Of a stretch of DNA of 64,000 nucleotides, positions 1-11,030 are shown piece after piece. Source of the stretch: Acorus gramineus. Taxonomy: Eukaryota > Streptophyta > Magnoliopsida > Acorales > Acoraceae. Each line of letters begins with the position of its first letter. Positions within the stretch are counted from its first letter, which is position 1. The stretch lies in assembly GCA_030737835.1 (NCBI GenBank), contig JAUJYN010000022.1, positions 2,724,475 to 2,788,474 on the forward strand, read 5' to 3'. Below the pieces are notes generated by a model. It did no database searches and was not told the DNA's origin. It saw nothing but the letters and a program-made list of their open reading frames with translations. Made by a program: the position numbers and the translations under genes.

Positions 1-89
1 TGTTGTTGGAGTCTTTGTTCACCTCAGGTATTGATAGCTGATACTTCATTATTGCCACGTCTCGAGGATGGCCGCCCTGGGGCGTGACA
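1..89 (+). mobile_element. 3' end of a group C LTR
   Basis: This is the last 89 bases of an LTR whose body lies left of the window. It ends in the terminal block shared by all LTRs here (GACGGCCGCC-like, then GGGGCGTGACA). It matches, in reverse complement, the start of the LTR at 13364. The next base resumes in the middle of another group C LTR, so this piece inserted into that LTR. The upstream TSD is outside the window. Confidence 0.8.
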
Positions 90-3000
90 CTCATGCCCCT
101 ATTATCCTCTGTTTTCAGCCAAGGAAGGCCTGGTGGAGTGGCTGATGAGGTGGTGGTAGTGGTTGTGGTCGCTGAGGTGGTCATGGGTGTGTCGAGAGCC
201 CCGCATCTCCCCATTTCCTTCCCTCTATTTTGGTAAGACAGATCTATGTCTCCTAAAGATCTCTGTGAAACTAGTAATTGGAGGCATATTTATGGGATAA
301 TGTCTGCATGTGATATGATCATCTATGTATCTAGTTGTTATATATGAAATTTGGGGTCATTATGATATATGTGTTGTAAGTTAGAACGTGTTTTACATGG
401 CCTGTCTAGATTCGCGCAGGAATTGACCGGCTTCTGAAAATAATTTATTTTGGGCTTTTAAAGGCAAACATGTCATAGAATGTGTATGATTTATTTCATA
501 ATTTTTGGATGTGTATTTGGGGCTGTGGAGATCAAATAGTAGGGCTGGTTGCAACAGGTTTAGCAGTTTTGCTCGATTGTGTGTCAAGGAGTTGTTATAC
601 ATGTTGTGGAAAGTATCAGGAGTTAGGGTCTTCATGAAGTATGCTAATATGTGTGTTAGGAGGTTCCATATTTTAATTGTGGATCATTGGTTGTGTTTTG
701 CAGATCTCGTAGACCGGACGCGCGGCGATCCGGGTATCGGTGAGTGGTTCGATCCAACCCTTCGGGAAGCGTTGGATGCATGTAGTCGTGCGTCGCACAT
801 CCGTTGGGCACCCTGACTATACTACTTATTTAGATAAGTAGTATGGTCATGTCTAACCCATAATATGCGAGGTATTTGCATGCTAGGTTAGTATAGCTCG
901 TATATTGTGTAGAACCCCCTACTTCTACCATATACTTGCCTATGTATCATATTCATGTGTGAATTATTATGTTTGCATGCGCCCTTCATGCATGGGCATG
1001 TGTGATGTGTGTTGATATGAATGTATAGAATATGCATGCCTTAGGTAGTCCCTATTTATAGTACTACCTCCCTATGTTAGTAATATCTAACATGATTAAC
1101 TTGGGTTAATAATCGGGTGCATACTTATTATTCCCTGGTCATAAGACTGGAGGACGTGGTATGGTTGTTGCACCCATCTTGTTGAGGCAAAGCTATGACC
1201 AGCTTCCGAAGAGGATGAGACTTTCCCTCTCTCTCGCCCTCCCTCTTTGCGTGAACTGAGTAAGTAGATGCGATTTCCTACTCAACTCAAGTTCGTTTGG
1301 GCATATTGGCATGCACCTGTAAGTGCGCGAGATCGCGCTTGACCCTTCCCTTTTAAGTTGGTGATATCCAACGCATTTTAGGGCATATGCTTGAATGCTA
1401 GTATGCTTGTATGAGGAATGCTTGTATGCTTGAATGCTTGTATTCTTATATGAGGTATGCTTGTATGCTTGTATGCATATTATTTAGCCATGCATGGTAT
1501 GTATGTTGTATATATATATTGTTTATCCTTTTTATCCATGTTAGGGAGTATCCCTATAATTATTTGATATTTTATCGTGCATGTAGTTCATGTACATAAC
1601 TAAGATATAATTCTCCGGTATATATATGCGCATGTTAAAACTGATTAGGCCTATCTGAAATAGGCAAGGATATGACCCGCTGTCAGGTTGTACTTTATTA
1701 ATTAGAGCGCTAGCGATGTAATCTCCCCTTGCATCCCAGCGATGCACTCATTTGGAATTCAGGAGAATTTATTATCTTATCGGTTTTGTTAAGCCGGTAG
1801 TTATGGCATTAAGCTAGGCCTACCCATGTTAGGTGAGTGTATGAACCGCTTGTTGGGTTATGCCTTAGGGCTTATGTCTGTGCGAGAGCAGAGGTGACCC
1901 CCTGCGTCTGAGCGACGCACCTCTATGGGAGTTCAAGCATATTGCGATAGCATCAGTATGGGATTACTGAAGATAGTTGATTTTTCCATAGGGTTTGCAT
2001 TGCAAGCACGAAGTCTTCCTCCCAATATTGTCGTGCACCGAAGCTGCCCCAGTGTTGAAGCTGTCCTGTTTGGTGCCACCACTTGTAGGTGCTACCGATG
2101 CATATCGCGGTACACATCTGGCTGATGTACTGATCGTGGAAGGCCGACAAGTAGAGGCTAAGCGGGAGAGGGCTACCGGATGATATTGCGACTGTGGAGT
2201 CGTTCTCCCTTTTGTTGGATTCATGTTGAAGCTGCCTGACATTGAAGCTGTCCTGACAGAGGGCTCCCACTTGTAGGTACTACTGATGCGTTCGGCAGAT
2301 GTACTGATCATGGGAGTATACCAGGTAGAGGCTACCCGGGAGAGGGCTACCGGATGAGAAGGGTGTAGAGCATAAGGATGATCCCAAAAGTCCCTAGGGT
2401 CACCCCTCCGGGGGCTAGGGTGAGGATGAGGTGAAGTCACGTCACCACGTGACCCATTTCATTGTTCGTCCGTTCCCATAGTTTTTAGGTCTGGTTATGT
2501 AGGGATGTTGAAAGACATCGTTGGGTAGTTATCTCGATGTAGATAATCCGGTAGTGCTGTGTGGATCAGTAATTCCGCGTCTCTTTGACAAATGGTATGG
2601 TCTCTCCCCAAGAGTCCCAAGAGTCTCCCTCCACGAGTGAGGGTGAGGGTGAGGTTGGTCGCGCCGCCGCGTGACCTTGTTATCCATTGGGTTTCTACCC
2701 ATGTTTTTTTTTCCTTGAAAGGAAATTGCCTTAATATTGAATTGTTGTGATGTTGTTGGGTTTCTAGCCACTCATTGAGCTTGTAGCTCACCATGCGTAA
2801 TGCTTCTTTTCAGAGGCAGTGTTGGGCGTGGAGCTGGAGCTTCCCTGTGGCGTGGTCTTGCGTGCGTGGAGCGTTCTATTCGGCGGTTGGTGAGTGCGAG
2901 GCTGTCAACAGTCCTAGAGTCATGTATTTGTAAATCGTGCATGTTGCACATGATGTATTTTATTTGGATTAGACTTGGCTCTCACATGACAGTGATTGTG

Positions 3001-3201
3001 TATTCGAGTCTGTAATAATGTTTTTGGTTTACAGACTTATTGATATTTTTTATGCTTCCACATTTTTGGTTGATCTATCAGTTATCATTGTTTTGCTAGC
3101 TTTGTGTGTTATTTATTGGAGTCATTGTTGACCTCTTGTAATTGATAGCTGATACTTTATATATTGTCACGTCTCGAGGACGGCCGCCCTGTGACGTGAC
3201 A
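90..3201 (+). mobile_element. Group C LTR, left part interrupted by an insertion
   Basis: The sequence from base 90 aligns, in reverse complement, with 32598-29200 joined to 17595-17226, starting near the CTCATGCCC stretch opposite 31835. It ends at 3201 in CGTGACA. Its missing 5' part should lie left of the window beyond the inserted LTR. It carries a splice-like block (233-703) and two GGGTGAGGGTGAGG modules (about 2400-2430 and 2637-2655). There is no polyprotein coding. It sits against the 3' flank of PMD copy A. Confidence 0.8.
233..703 (+). other. Intron-like block in LTR leader
   Basis: A GTAAG donor (TTTG/GTAAGA) at 233 and a polypyrimidine-TTTTGCAG acceptor ending at 703 bracket this block. 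The same pair brackets the equivalent block in the other LTRs. This copy is AT-rich, unlike the GC-rich blocks of groups T1 and T2. Splicing is inferred only from position and conservation. Confidence 0.4.
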
Positions 3202-3648
3202 CAACCTGTTCCTATCAGTCCAGTTCAATCAACTCTTCAACCTTTGTAAGACCTGTCAAAAATCTTTACTTCCAAAAACCTGTACATACACATTCCACAC
3301 ACGTATACACTCCCAGAACCTGTATAAATATGAACCAAACAACAATAAAAACCAAAATCATATACCAACCCATGCACCCATGGACCAATTCATCCACTCA
3401 CAACACCGAATCCATATGAAACCATTCCACGTACACAAACCAAATTAAAACCGATGAGCACCCTTTCAAACCAAATTAGAAATCAGCCATCCATACACCA
3501 AAAAGAAAGGTATAGTTTGTTCATAAACAGAAAAACAAACCTAAAATAAACCAAAAGAGTGTTTTTTAAAAAAAACAAGTAAAAGGTAGAGGTCCACCAA
3601 AGAAGCCTTGATCCAAATGTCTTGAGCTGTGTATCATCAAAACAATCA
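3202..3648 (-). other. 3' flank of PMD copy A
   Basis: This non-coding A-rich stretch aligns in reverse complement with 55590-56000, the 3' flank of PMD copy B. A shared example is the GTATACGTGT(A/G)TG region. It shows that copies A and B are homologous well beyond their coding parts. It ends abruptly at the LTR boundary at 3201. Confidence 0.65.
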
Positions 3649-3733
3649 CCTAAGCCAAAAAGAAAAGAAGAAAAGCATGAATTCCTTGTATATATTCATT
3701 TCTTCTACTAAAACCAAGACACAAAAACTATAC

Positions 3734-4029
3734 CTCAGAGTATCGTCATCCCCGTGAGGCTGGGTCGAAGGAGGAACATCCTGGCCTGAAGGAAGCGGTG
3801 GCTGGTGAGAAGACTGGGCTTCTTGAAACTCTGGAGGAGCAGGAGTCTCACAGACCGATGAAGCCGCCCTCGCATATATCCCACGACTTCGAGTCGCTGA
3901 TGGGTGGGAAGCTCGACTGAAGGTGGCTCCGGTGGACAGGGAGGCAGACTCCGAATGGTCAAGCTTGAGAGGGACAAGGTCGAGATCCGCCTCCGTCATA
4001 GACCCTCCCCCGACCAGCTTCCCCCTCAT
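3734..4029 (-). pseudogene. Coiled-coil exon 5 of copy A, last part
   Basis: Continuation of exon 5 beyond the LTR. It encodes GGGSMTEADLDLVPLKLDHS and a Ser/Pro-rich tail ending DDTLR at a GGTATA donor (3733). Copy B encodes the same tail at 55210-55498. In both copies splicing would give a TGA immediately after the junction. Confidence 0.6.
4025..4029. repeat. TSD CTCAT, left copy
   Basis: Directly precedes the LTR start and is repeated at 7377-7381. A 5-bp TSD is standard for Ty3/gypsy integration. Confidence 0.9.
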
Positions 4030-4290
4030 TGTTATATTTGTGTCACTTTTAACCTGCTGGTAACCGTTGGACCGTTCTGGCAGTTTTTCATTTTTTCGGT
4101 TTTCGATCGGAACCGCTAATTTTTGGACTGTTAGCTATCATCCTGAGTTAGAGGACTCCGATTGGAAATCTAACTGCATATTTGGTGTCCTGGTGCCATT
4201 TTAGGCCTCTCACGAAAATTTCATCGAATTCCGGTAACGTTCCTGAAATTTCGCAGTTCCGGGGCGTATCCGGGTTTTTAAGTCGCACAC

Positions 4291-4298
4291 TATAAATA
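4291..4298 (+). promoter_or_regulatory. LTR TATA box
   Basis: TATAAATA about 260 bp into the LTR follows the conserved TTTTTAAGTCGCACAC. The sister LTR at 22843 has TATATAA at 23106-23112 in the same context. Transcription should start about 30 bp downstream, placing U3 at about 290 bp. Confidence 0.55.
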
Positions 4299-4615
4299 AG
4301 TGGGATCTAATTTTCGAGTTACTATTCATCATCCCTACCAACCCTTCCCCTCTCTCCTCTTCTCCATTTTTCTCACTTTTGGGGCCCCTAGACCCCTCAA
4401 AATCAAAAACCCAAAACCTAGGAAGTGTAGATCGGGTCCCGATCTACACCCCGGTGCCCTCAAATCCCGATTCCGGCGATCCTAGCCTCCCCGACCACCC
4501 CTCCTTCTCCTCTGTTTCGGGTCGTTTCGAGGGCCGTGATAGATCGGGGCGTAGGAGAGCCTTTGAGAAAGATTTCGGCGCGCGGAGAGCAACCGGACTT
4601 CGCTTCCTCCCCTTG

Positions 4616-5672
4616 GTAAGGTCTTTTTCTTCTCTTTTCTTGCATAGATGTATGCTAGGGGGAGGGATCTAGGGTTGGGTGGTGGTCGGCGGCGGTGGGT
4701 GACTGTCGGGGGGCTGTGGCAGGCGGTTGGAGGCCGTCGGAGGCCTTTTGGTGGTGGTGGAAGAGCTCGGGCTGGCAGGCTCTGTTCCGGGCAGCAGGCA
4801 GCAGCGGCAGCGGCCCAGGCAGCGCGCAGGCTGGGCGCGCGCGGGCTGGGCGCGCGCGGGCAGGCGCGAGCGTGCGTACGCGCGGCGTGCGTGCGGGTTG
4901 CGCGGGTCTGGTGCGAGGAGCTGGTCGGGCAGCTCTGCGCGGGTCTGGTCGAGTGGCTGGTGCGGGGATATGGGTGAATGGTCGATGCGCGCGGAGTGCG
5001 TGCTGGGGGCGCGCGCGTGCGTGCGTGCGAGCGTGCGCGCGGGCGTGTGCTCGGGGAGAGCTGGAGGCCAGCTAGGCGTGCAAGTGCGGGGAGCTGTGCG
5101 CGAGGAGCTGATGGCGAGCTGGGCGCGAGGTGCTGGTCACGCTGGTCTGGGCGCGAGGAGCTGGTCGCGCGGGTGCTAGGCGTGCGGGCAGGGGTTGTGC
5201 GTGCGCGAGGTGCTGGCCGGGGCAGTGTGGTGCATGCGCGAGGTGGTGGCCGAGGGCAGTGCGCGCGGGAGGGCGTGCAGGGTGCACGGGAGGGCGCGGC
5301 GAGGCAGTGTGGTGCGCGCGGGGCGCGGTGAGGCGGCTGTGGTGCGCGCGAGGCGCGGCGAGGCGGCGGTGGTGCGCGCGAGGCGCGGCGAGGCGGCAGA
5401 GGTGCACGCGAGGCGCGGCGAGGTGGCGGAGGTGCGCGCGGGGTGCGTGCGGGGCGAGGCGCTGCGCGCGGGGGCGTGCAGGGTGCTCGCGGGCCGGCGC
5501 AAGGCGTGCGGGGTGCGCGGGCTGAAGCGCGGCGGTGCACCCGGGCGGTCGGGTGGCCGTGCGGGTGGTTGCCGGGGGTGTTGGGTGTTTGATTTGGGGT
5601 TTTGGGGTATTTATTTGTGTATTTAATAATAATTGTGGATTTATACTAACCAGTTAATACACTGTCTTGCAG
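4616..5672 (+). other. Intron-like GC-rich block in T2 LTR
   Basis: A CCTTG/GTAAGG donor at 4616 and a TGTCTTGCAG acceptor ending at 5672 enclose 1057 bp. The middle of the block is almost pure GCGC/GGCG low-complexity sequence. A plant-like branch site, TACTAAC, lies at 5644-5650. Equivalent sites frame equivalent blocks in the other LTRs even though the block content varies widely. The long ORFs here are composition artefacts. Confidence 0.5.
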
Positions 5673-6010
5673 ATCTCGACGGACGGTCGCGCGTCGACCC
5701 GAGTTCTGGTGAGTGGGACAATCCAACCCAGTAGAGAGGTGTTATACGCACTTGGGCGTATACCGACCTCTCCTAGGGCACCGTGGATTATATTAACCTG
5801 TAGTAATATGTATTGCATGTGAGCATGATTTTAAATACAAAATGCATGCTACCCTAGGCTTTTATGTTAGGGACTTGCACCCATAGGATAGGTGTAAGAG
5901 CCATGCACCATGCCCCCTTTTTCATGATAAGAAATCTCGGCCTATGCATGCGTCCTACTAGTTTATTTATTAAATTAAATGCTAGTGTATGTTAAAACGC
6001 ATGCCTTAGA

Positions 6011-6340
6011 TAATATTATAGGGAGGAGCCTTGCGAGGTCAACATTGAGACCCGTGTTAGGGTACTCCGTGTTCCTTGTTTGGTTGTCGGGATGTCCTGT
6101 ATCGGGACCTCACGCTGCCCTCCCAAGGTTTCTAGTCCCAATAATATTATAAATAATGTTGTATGATTGGTATGTTTATTAGCATGTTAGTGAATATTAT
6201 AGGGGAGGGGCCTTGCGAGGACAGCGGTGAGACCCGGGTTAGGGTACTCCGTGTTCCTTGTTTGGTTGTCGGGGTATCCTATAACGGGAACTCATGCCGC
6301 CCTCCCGAGTTCTTTCCCCCAATGATATTACAACCTTGCT
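6011..6340 (+). repeat. Two-copy ~150-bp module in T2 LTR
   Basis: Two diverged copies (about 6011-6160 and 6193-6340) each contain ATTATAGGG, GACCCG(T/G)GTTAGGGTACTCCG and TTTGGTTGTCGGG. The LTR at 22843 has the same pair (about 25024-25165 and 25207-25345). Reverse-oriented LTRs show a single copy (about 18630-18770, 27090-27215 and 63300-63410). Confidence 0.75.
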
Positions 6341-7376
6341 TTTATTATACATGTTTCCCCGCATCTTGGTTATGCGCCCTGGAGGAACTCTGAAGAGTTC
6401 ATGACATTTGAGTTGTAGAGATGTGTAGTCAGCGGATCCGAGTGGATCATATGCGTATGGATGGGCTGTTTTGTCCCCCCTCGTTGGATCCGGTAGAGAC
6501 TGCCCCAGCGTTAGAAAGGTCGCCCTTCCAAGGGTTCCCATCAGTAGGCGCCTCCTGATTTGGTTTCGGACTGAGCCGAAGTTGTGGGTGAAAACCAAGC
6601 GGCCTACGGAGTGGAGGAGAGACTATCGGTGGACCAAGGGTGACCAACAGCCTAGTCAGTCCCAAAATCCTATGTCACCTTTGGAAAGGTGAGGGTGAGG
6701 GTGTAGTGGGTTGGCGATGAGCGACCCGCTGGTGTTGTTTATGGATGATTGTAAGTCCCAATATCCTATGTCCCCTGTTGAGGGGTAAGGGTGAGGGTAT
6801 GATCTGGGTTATGGAAATAGTGGTTTAAGATGGATTATTGATTATGTTGTTCCTGCCCTTTGGAGGCGGGATGAATTGCTGGATTAATATGTTGTGGTCA
6901 ATATTGTCTGTGATGCATGGGTTGTGCCGTTCACTGAGCGTGTGGCTCACACCTCGCATATGTTTTTCCCCAGTGGTCACTGAGCCTGAGCTGGAGCCGG
7001 AGCAGCAGTTGGAGCTTTCCGAGGGATTCCTTCAGTAGCGGAGCAGCGCCACGTTCCGCGAGTACCAGAGGTTATCAGCATCCCTTCTTGACTGTATGTA
7101 TTTTATTTTCGTGCTTGGCACGTGTTGGTATATGTTCAGTTGTATTGTGTATATTGGCTCTCACAGGACATATGATTGAGTATCGAGTCTGTAGTATGTT
7201 TTATTTACAGATTCAGTCTTTTGCTTCCACATTTGGTGTATATATCATGTCAGCCTTTTGTTGCATGTGTGTCATTCTAGTTGTTTGAGTATGATATATT
7301 ATTGACCTCCTGTGTAGATTCTGATATTATATATACACTTGCCGCGTCCCGGGGACGGCCGCCTTGGGGCGTGACA

Positions 7377-8043
7377 CTCATGGTGGCCTCCCAAAGGTGG
7401 ACTTGCTGAAAATCCTGATCTCTTCTCTCTAACCTCTGATGAAGGCGGCTCTCCATGCTTCTGGATCGATCCTCGGCCGCCCTCAACCTCTCTTCCAGCT
7501 CCCGTGCCCTCGCCTCCGAGACCCTGAGAGCCTCCCGATCCCTATCCCCAGCTGCTTGAAGAGAGCGGACCAGGTCTCCCATCAAACCAGCAGGCACGTC
7601 GGCCGACGCCTCCAACTCCAACACCCTAGCCTGGAGGGAGTCTCGCTCACGGCGTAAGATGGATGACTCCTCCTCTCCCAACACCATCCCGGACTGCAGC
7701 TGGCCCAACACCTCCTCAACTGGTCCACCTCGTCCTCAGCTCTTGCAACCCTCTCCCTGGCAAGATCAAGCTCCATCCGAGTAGCCAGAAGCTCGCTACA
7801 GACCATGCCTAGCTCGTTCGCCAACTCGAGCTCTCGATTGGGGGCAATGGTCGGAGGAGGAGCAGAGGAGGAAGAAGCGCCATCGGCTCTTGCTCTCGAC
7901 AAAGCATCTACTTGAGCCTCAAGGACCCGAATTTGATGCTGTAGGCGTCACCTCTGCACACGCAAACCCTCTACCTGCCTGGCCCGTGCTTGAAGGTGCT
8001 CGTTGGCAGCCTTGAGCTTCTTCTCCAACTCATTCACCTCAGC
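7377..8043 (-). pseudogene. Coiled-coil exon 5 of copy A, first part
   Basis: The exon starts after a GGTGCAG acceptor. It encodes heptad-rich sequence (NELEKKLKAANEHLQARA type, then ELANELGMVCSELLATRMEL and RARELEERLRAAEDR). The frame shifts near 7690-7710, where two overlapping frames carry the similarity. The exon is cut at 7377 by the solo LTR and resumes at 4029 with RGKLVGGGSMTEADL, which is contiguous in copy B at about 55210. Confidence 0.65.
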
Positions 8044-8116
8044 CTGCACCAAGAACACATCTTTTTATATGCAGTAGAAGAAAGAAAAGACAGAGAAGAG
8101 AAAGAGCTTTTCTTAC

Positions 8117-8714
8117 GTAAGCGTTCGGGATCTCCTCCTCCATGGTCCCGAGGATGTTGACATATTCCTAGCGGTACCAAGCCATGTACTCCTCGCTACT
8201 AACAATGTCAGGGAGGGACTCAACCAAGGTCCTCCTCTCGACCCATCCCCGCAAGTACACAGCATAATTCCTCAGGAGGTTCATGTCCCGAGGAATTCCA
8301 GCTACCGGGATCGGAGGACGCTTCGGCAGGTCGACGGGCACCAACTGATGATACCCAAGCTGGCGGACCACCCGGCTGATCGCGTGAAAGACCACCTCAT
8401 TGAAAAAGATCAGCCAGATGTCCCTTGATAGCCTCTCCGGGACCTCCTCCTCCATATAGGGCCTCCAGGTCATCTACAACAAAGGATACCACGGAATAAA
8501 GAAGAGAGCTCAGACAAAAGAAAATCAAATACAAGCTAGAAGTCTAGAAAATATATACCTCTTCTTCCTTTAAAACATGGAAGGCCTCTCGAAACTGAGC
8601 AAGGCGACGCAAGTGAGAAGCCCCTATAGGTGCCCATCTCATAGCCCAAGGGAGGGCGCGGTTGAAGACTAGCTGGGTCGGACGAGCAATGGCGAAGTGC
8701 TCGTACCCGAAAAT
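8117..8714 (-). pseudogene. PMD core, C-terminal half (copy A exons 3-4)
   Basis: Exon 3 (8714-8559) encodes IFGYEHFAIARP and AMRWAPI and is open. Exon 4 (8473-8117) encodes RDIWLIFFNEVVFHAISRV followed by VRQLGYHQ. This matches the PMD C-terminal pattern in which FNEVVFH..ERV.RQFG is usual. A TAG interrupts exon 4 at about 8168-8170. The intron between the exons (8558-8474) is short and has GTATAT and TTGTAG ends. Membership of the PMD family is based on these motifs; no profile search was possible. Confidence 0.7.
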
Positions 8715-8794
8715 CTGCAGAAGGAAAACCAAAACCAAAGTGAGTTGAAGTAAATAAACAGAGATCAAATCATTTCTATTTTCGCTAACTATAC

Positions 8795-9513
8795 CTGCAG
8801 AAGTGCTGCGAAACTGCCTAGATTCTTGCCCCCCGCCCTTTTCACCTTCTTCGACAACTCCACAAAGAGATGAGCCACCATGGCCGTGCCCCAAGCGAAG
8901 CAACCCGTCATCACCAAGTCCCCCATCAGCAACAAGAAGTGAGAGGAAACCTTGTCAGAGGCCATTGAGAAGAGGACCCGATCGAAGAAATAGAGGAAGA
9001 ACGCCCTAAACTCTCTCCGAGCCCTCTATGGGCATGCAGCGGCCTCCCTAGCCTCGATCATTAGCCTCCTCCTCTCAAAACTGGCCGCGGCCTCACCCTT
9101 CTGACGGCGCGTGAACGAACCGAGGCCATACTGCCTCGATAGCTATCCAAGAGGGATCCGGTTCAACGTCCTCTCCCGCTCCACGTACTCCCAATCCCCG
9201 ATCAACTCCCAAACGAGCGCCTTGTAGTCTGGACTGGTAGCCGCTATCACTGCCTCACCCAAGGCTGGGAGGCCCATAATCCGCTCAACATCCTTGAGCG
9301 TCGGCATCACTACACTAGTGGGGAGGATAAATGTGCAGCTCTCTGAGTCCCATCGCTCCGCAAACACCTCAAGGTACAGGCGATGAATGTGGAAGGGCTC
9401 GATCAAAAAGAAGGAGCGGAAGTCCGCTCCGTCCACCAATCCCTCTCCCCCTGCCTCAAGGCGGAGTACCACCTCTTCATCCCATGCCATAGAGCCCGAA
9501 TGCGGTTCGGCCG
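8795..9513 (-). pseudogene. PMD core, N-terminal half (copy A exon 2)
   Basis: Translation shows the PMD hallmarks FFLIEPFHIHRLYLEVFAERW, then TFILP, then MPTLKDVERIMGLPALGEAV. This follows the family pattern in which W..(E)(T)F.LP...MTPTLEDV..LLGLP..G is typical. The exon opens after a TTTCAG acceptor at 9514-9515. The frame is open for about 115 codons, then meets TAG at about 9143-9145 where copy B has CAG. Coding similarity continues past the stop to the donor at 8794. Copy B has the same exon at 33104-33580 plus 53549-53789. Confidence 0.75.
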
Positions 9514-10249
9514 CTGAAACAACGAAAGAAAGAGGTTAGTCCAAGCACGAGGAAGTCCGAGAAGTAGGAATTCTGAATTTAAGCAAAGTTTTCATTCTAA
9601 ACCATGCTCGTATACCAAAAATAAAATAAAAGCATGAAATATATGAGCCTAAAGGAAAGTTCAGCCTCCCTTGCTACAAGACTTCTTCATATTTACTTGT
9701 CCCTTTAGCCCACCAATGACCATCTGTATCATATGCTTACATGCTTTCTTTATCACCTATCACACTTACATCCCCCTTTTATAACATGCATAAAAAAAGC
9801 ACATAAAAATTGTCCCTCCCCTAAAAACACACATACAACACTCATATATATATATATATAGACACCACCATGATCACCCTTCTAAAAACCCCATAGACTC
9901 ATAAATACATGTATACTCACCCACTCTTACCCCACCATGATTAAAAACATATACCCCTACACCATATGCATGCAAGATAGCTAATAAAAGACACATACAA
10001 GCATGCTATACTCTACTATTTCTTTCTTTTCTCCACCATGCCTCCTCTTATATATATACATGTATAGCAAAAATAAATAAATAAAGAATACCCCTTTACA
10101 TGCCATGCTCACTAAATCCAGCCGTGATCATATGCACAACAAGCATGCCTATTAAAAGGACAGATATATACACTCCTTACACATTTTATACCACCAAAAC
10201 ATATATATATCTAAGAATAAAATAATATACAAGGGAATTAGGGGAATAC
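9514..10249 (-). other. Intron 1 of PMD copy A
   Basis: AT-rich with TATATA runs and no coding. The donor ATG/GTATT at 10249 and the TTTCAG acceptor are shared with copy B, whose intron 1 starts at 13131 with ATG/GTATGC. Its 736 bp gives the ancestral intron size, against about 20 kb in copy B. Confidence 0.6.
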
Positions 10250-11010
10250 CATGGCTCGTATGTGTCGATATAGAATTTCAAAAAAAGGGGAAGAGGTGCC
10301 GTTAGTTGGGGGGATGCTCCGGGAAGCCTTCCTCCTTCTCTTCCTCCTCCTCTGGTCCTCTGGGGTTGTGCGTGTGTGGGGGTTCTTCGGAGGCTCGGGT
10401 CCGGAGAGCTGCGCCTTGGCGAGCTCAGTCGGATCGTCTCTCGGAAGGGGTGGTGGGGAGTTTCGTTCTTGGCTGAGGCGGCCGATGGGTCCTCAGGAGG
10501 ATTCAGGGGTTGTAGTGATCGCCACCTGCTTTTCTAAAAAAGCAGGAAAAGTTGGGGCGGACTTGATCGCCTTCGTGGGGGAGTTTGTGGGGTCTCCTCT
10601 CTGAGACACCGATATGCCGTACACAGAGGTGAAGACAGGGATCCTCTTCTGCTTCGGGAACCTGACTAAAGGAGAATTGGGACTGAGGTGGGCTAGGGAA
10701 GGGCCGGCTAGTTGGATTTAGTCGCCTGGTGAGGGGCGGCTAGTTGGGAGTAGCCGCCTGGTGTCTGGTTCAATTTGGGCAGAACCTGGGTAGGGTTTGA
10801 TTTGGGTGTTTGGCAGAGGTTAAGCTGGGTTTAACCTAGGTTTTGGAGAGGGGATTTGGAGAGTGGGTTTATGTAGGGAATGGGTTTCTCTCTCACTTTC
10901 TCTCTCAAGGGTTTTTGAAGTGGTGGTGTGGAGGGTATAGGCTTGTATTGGGAAATGAATTGATATTTTTTTGGTGATGAATTGAATTGTGTATGAATTT
11001 TTGTTGTGGA
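10250..11010 (-). pseudogene. Leader/first exon region of PMD copy A
   Basis: Lies between the minus-strand TATA box (11031-11037) and the intron 1 donor. No ATG-initiated frame reaches the donor. A minus-strand frame encoding KRIPVFTSVYGISV runs about 50 codons before a stop. Only the last bases (CGAGCCATG/GT) resemble copy B exon 1, so the first exons of A and B are not homologous along their length. Two GGCGGCTA hairpins lie at 10703-10758. Confidence 0.4.
10703..10758. repeat. GGCGGCTA hairpin pair
   Basis: Two adjacent inverted repeats: an imperfect one at 10703-10727 and GGCGGCTA-GTTGGGAG-TAGCCGCC at 10735-10758. They belong to the same hairpin family as 11148-11205. Confidence 0.7.
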
Positions 11011-11030
11011 TATGAATTGGGATGCCCCCT

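Larger units (their letters stand above)
4030..7376 (+). mobile_element. Solo LTR, group T2 (Del/Tekay-type)
   Basis: A single 3347-bp LTR running from TGTTATATTTG to GGGGCGTGACA, with a perfect 5-bp TSD CTCAT at 4025-4029 and 7377-7381. There is no internal region, so it is a solo LTR left by LTR-LTR recombination. It contains a TATA box at 4291, an intron-like GC-rich block (4616-5672), a duplicated module (about 6011-6340) and two GGTGAGGGTGAGGG-type modules. It splits exon 5 of PMD copy A. Lineage is inferred from its likeness to the LTRs of the element at 17596-29199. Confidence 0.9.
3649..11010 (-). pseudogene. PMD-like gene, copy A (broken)
   Basis: Decayed minus-strand gene with exons inferred from GT/AG sites shared with copy B: exon 1 about 11010-10250, exon 2 9513-8795, exon 3 8714-8559, exon 4 8473-8117, exon 5 8043-7377 continuing at 4029-3734, and exon 6 from 3649. 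Exons 2-4 resemble the plant mobile domain (PMD) family, which occurs in transposable elements and in a few domesticated plant genes. Exon 5 is a coiled coil. Defects are a CAG-to-TAG stop in exon 2, a TAG in exon 4 where copy B has CAA, an indel near the exon 2 start, and a 3.35-kb solo LTR in exon 5. A TATA box lies at 11031-11037. The original function of such genes is unknown; this copy cannot give a full protein. Confidence 0.7.

Noticed and set aside
393-635. Small frame MKTLTPDTFHNMYNN and its relative at 31246-31443
   Set aside because: Both lie in the intron-like part of group C LTRs. They are not maintained as a frame between copies and have no domain.
4482-5540. Long minus-strand frame rich in Ala/Arg/Pro, and similar frames at 15686-16693, 19250-20189, 23459-24743, 27440-28544, 34801-35338, 43694-44272 and 60929-61529
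   Set aside because: They lie in GC-rich low-complexity LTR blocks that are open in several frames at once, show no domain, and are not conserved in frame between LTR copies.
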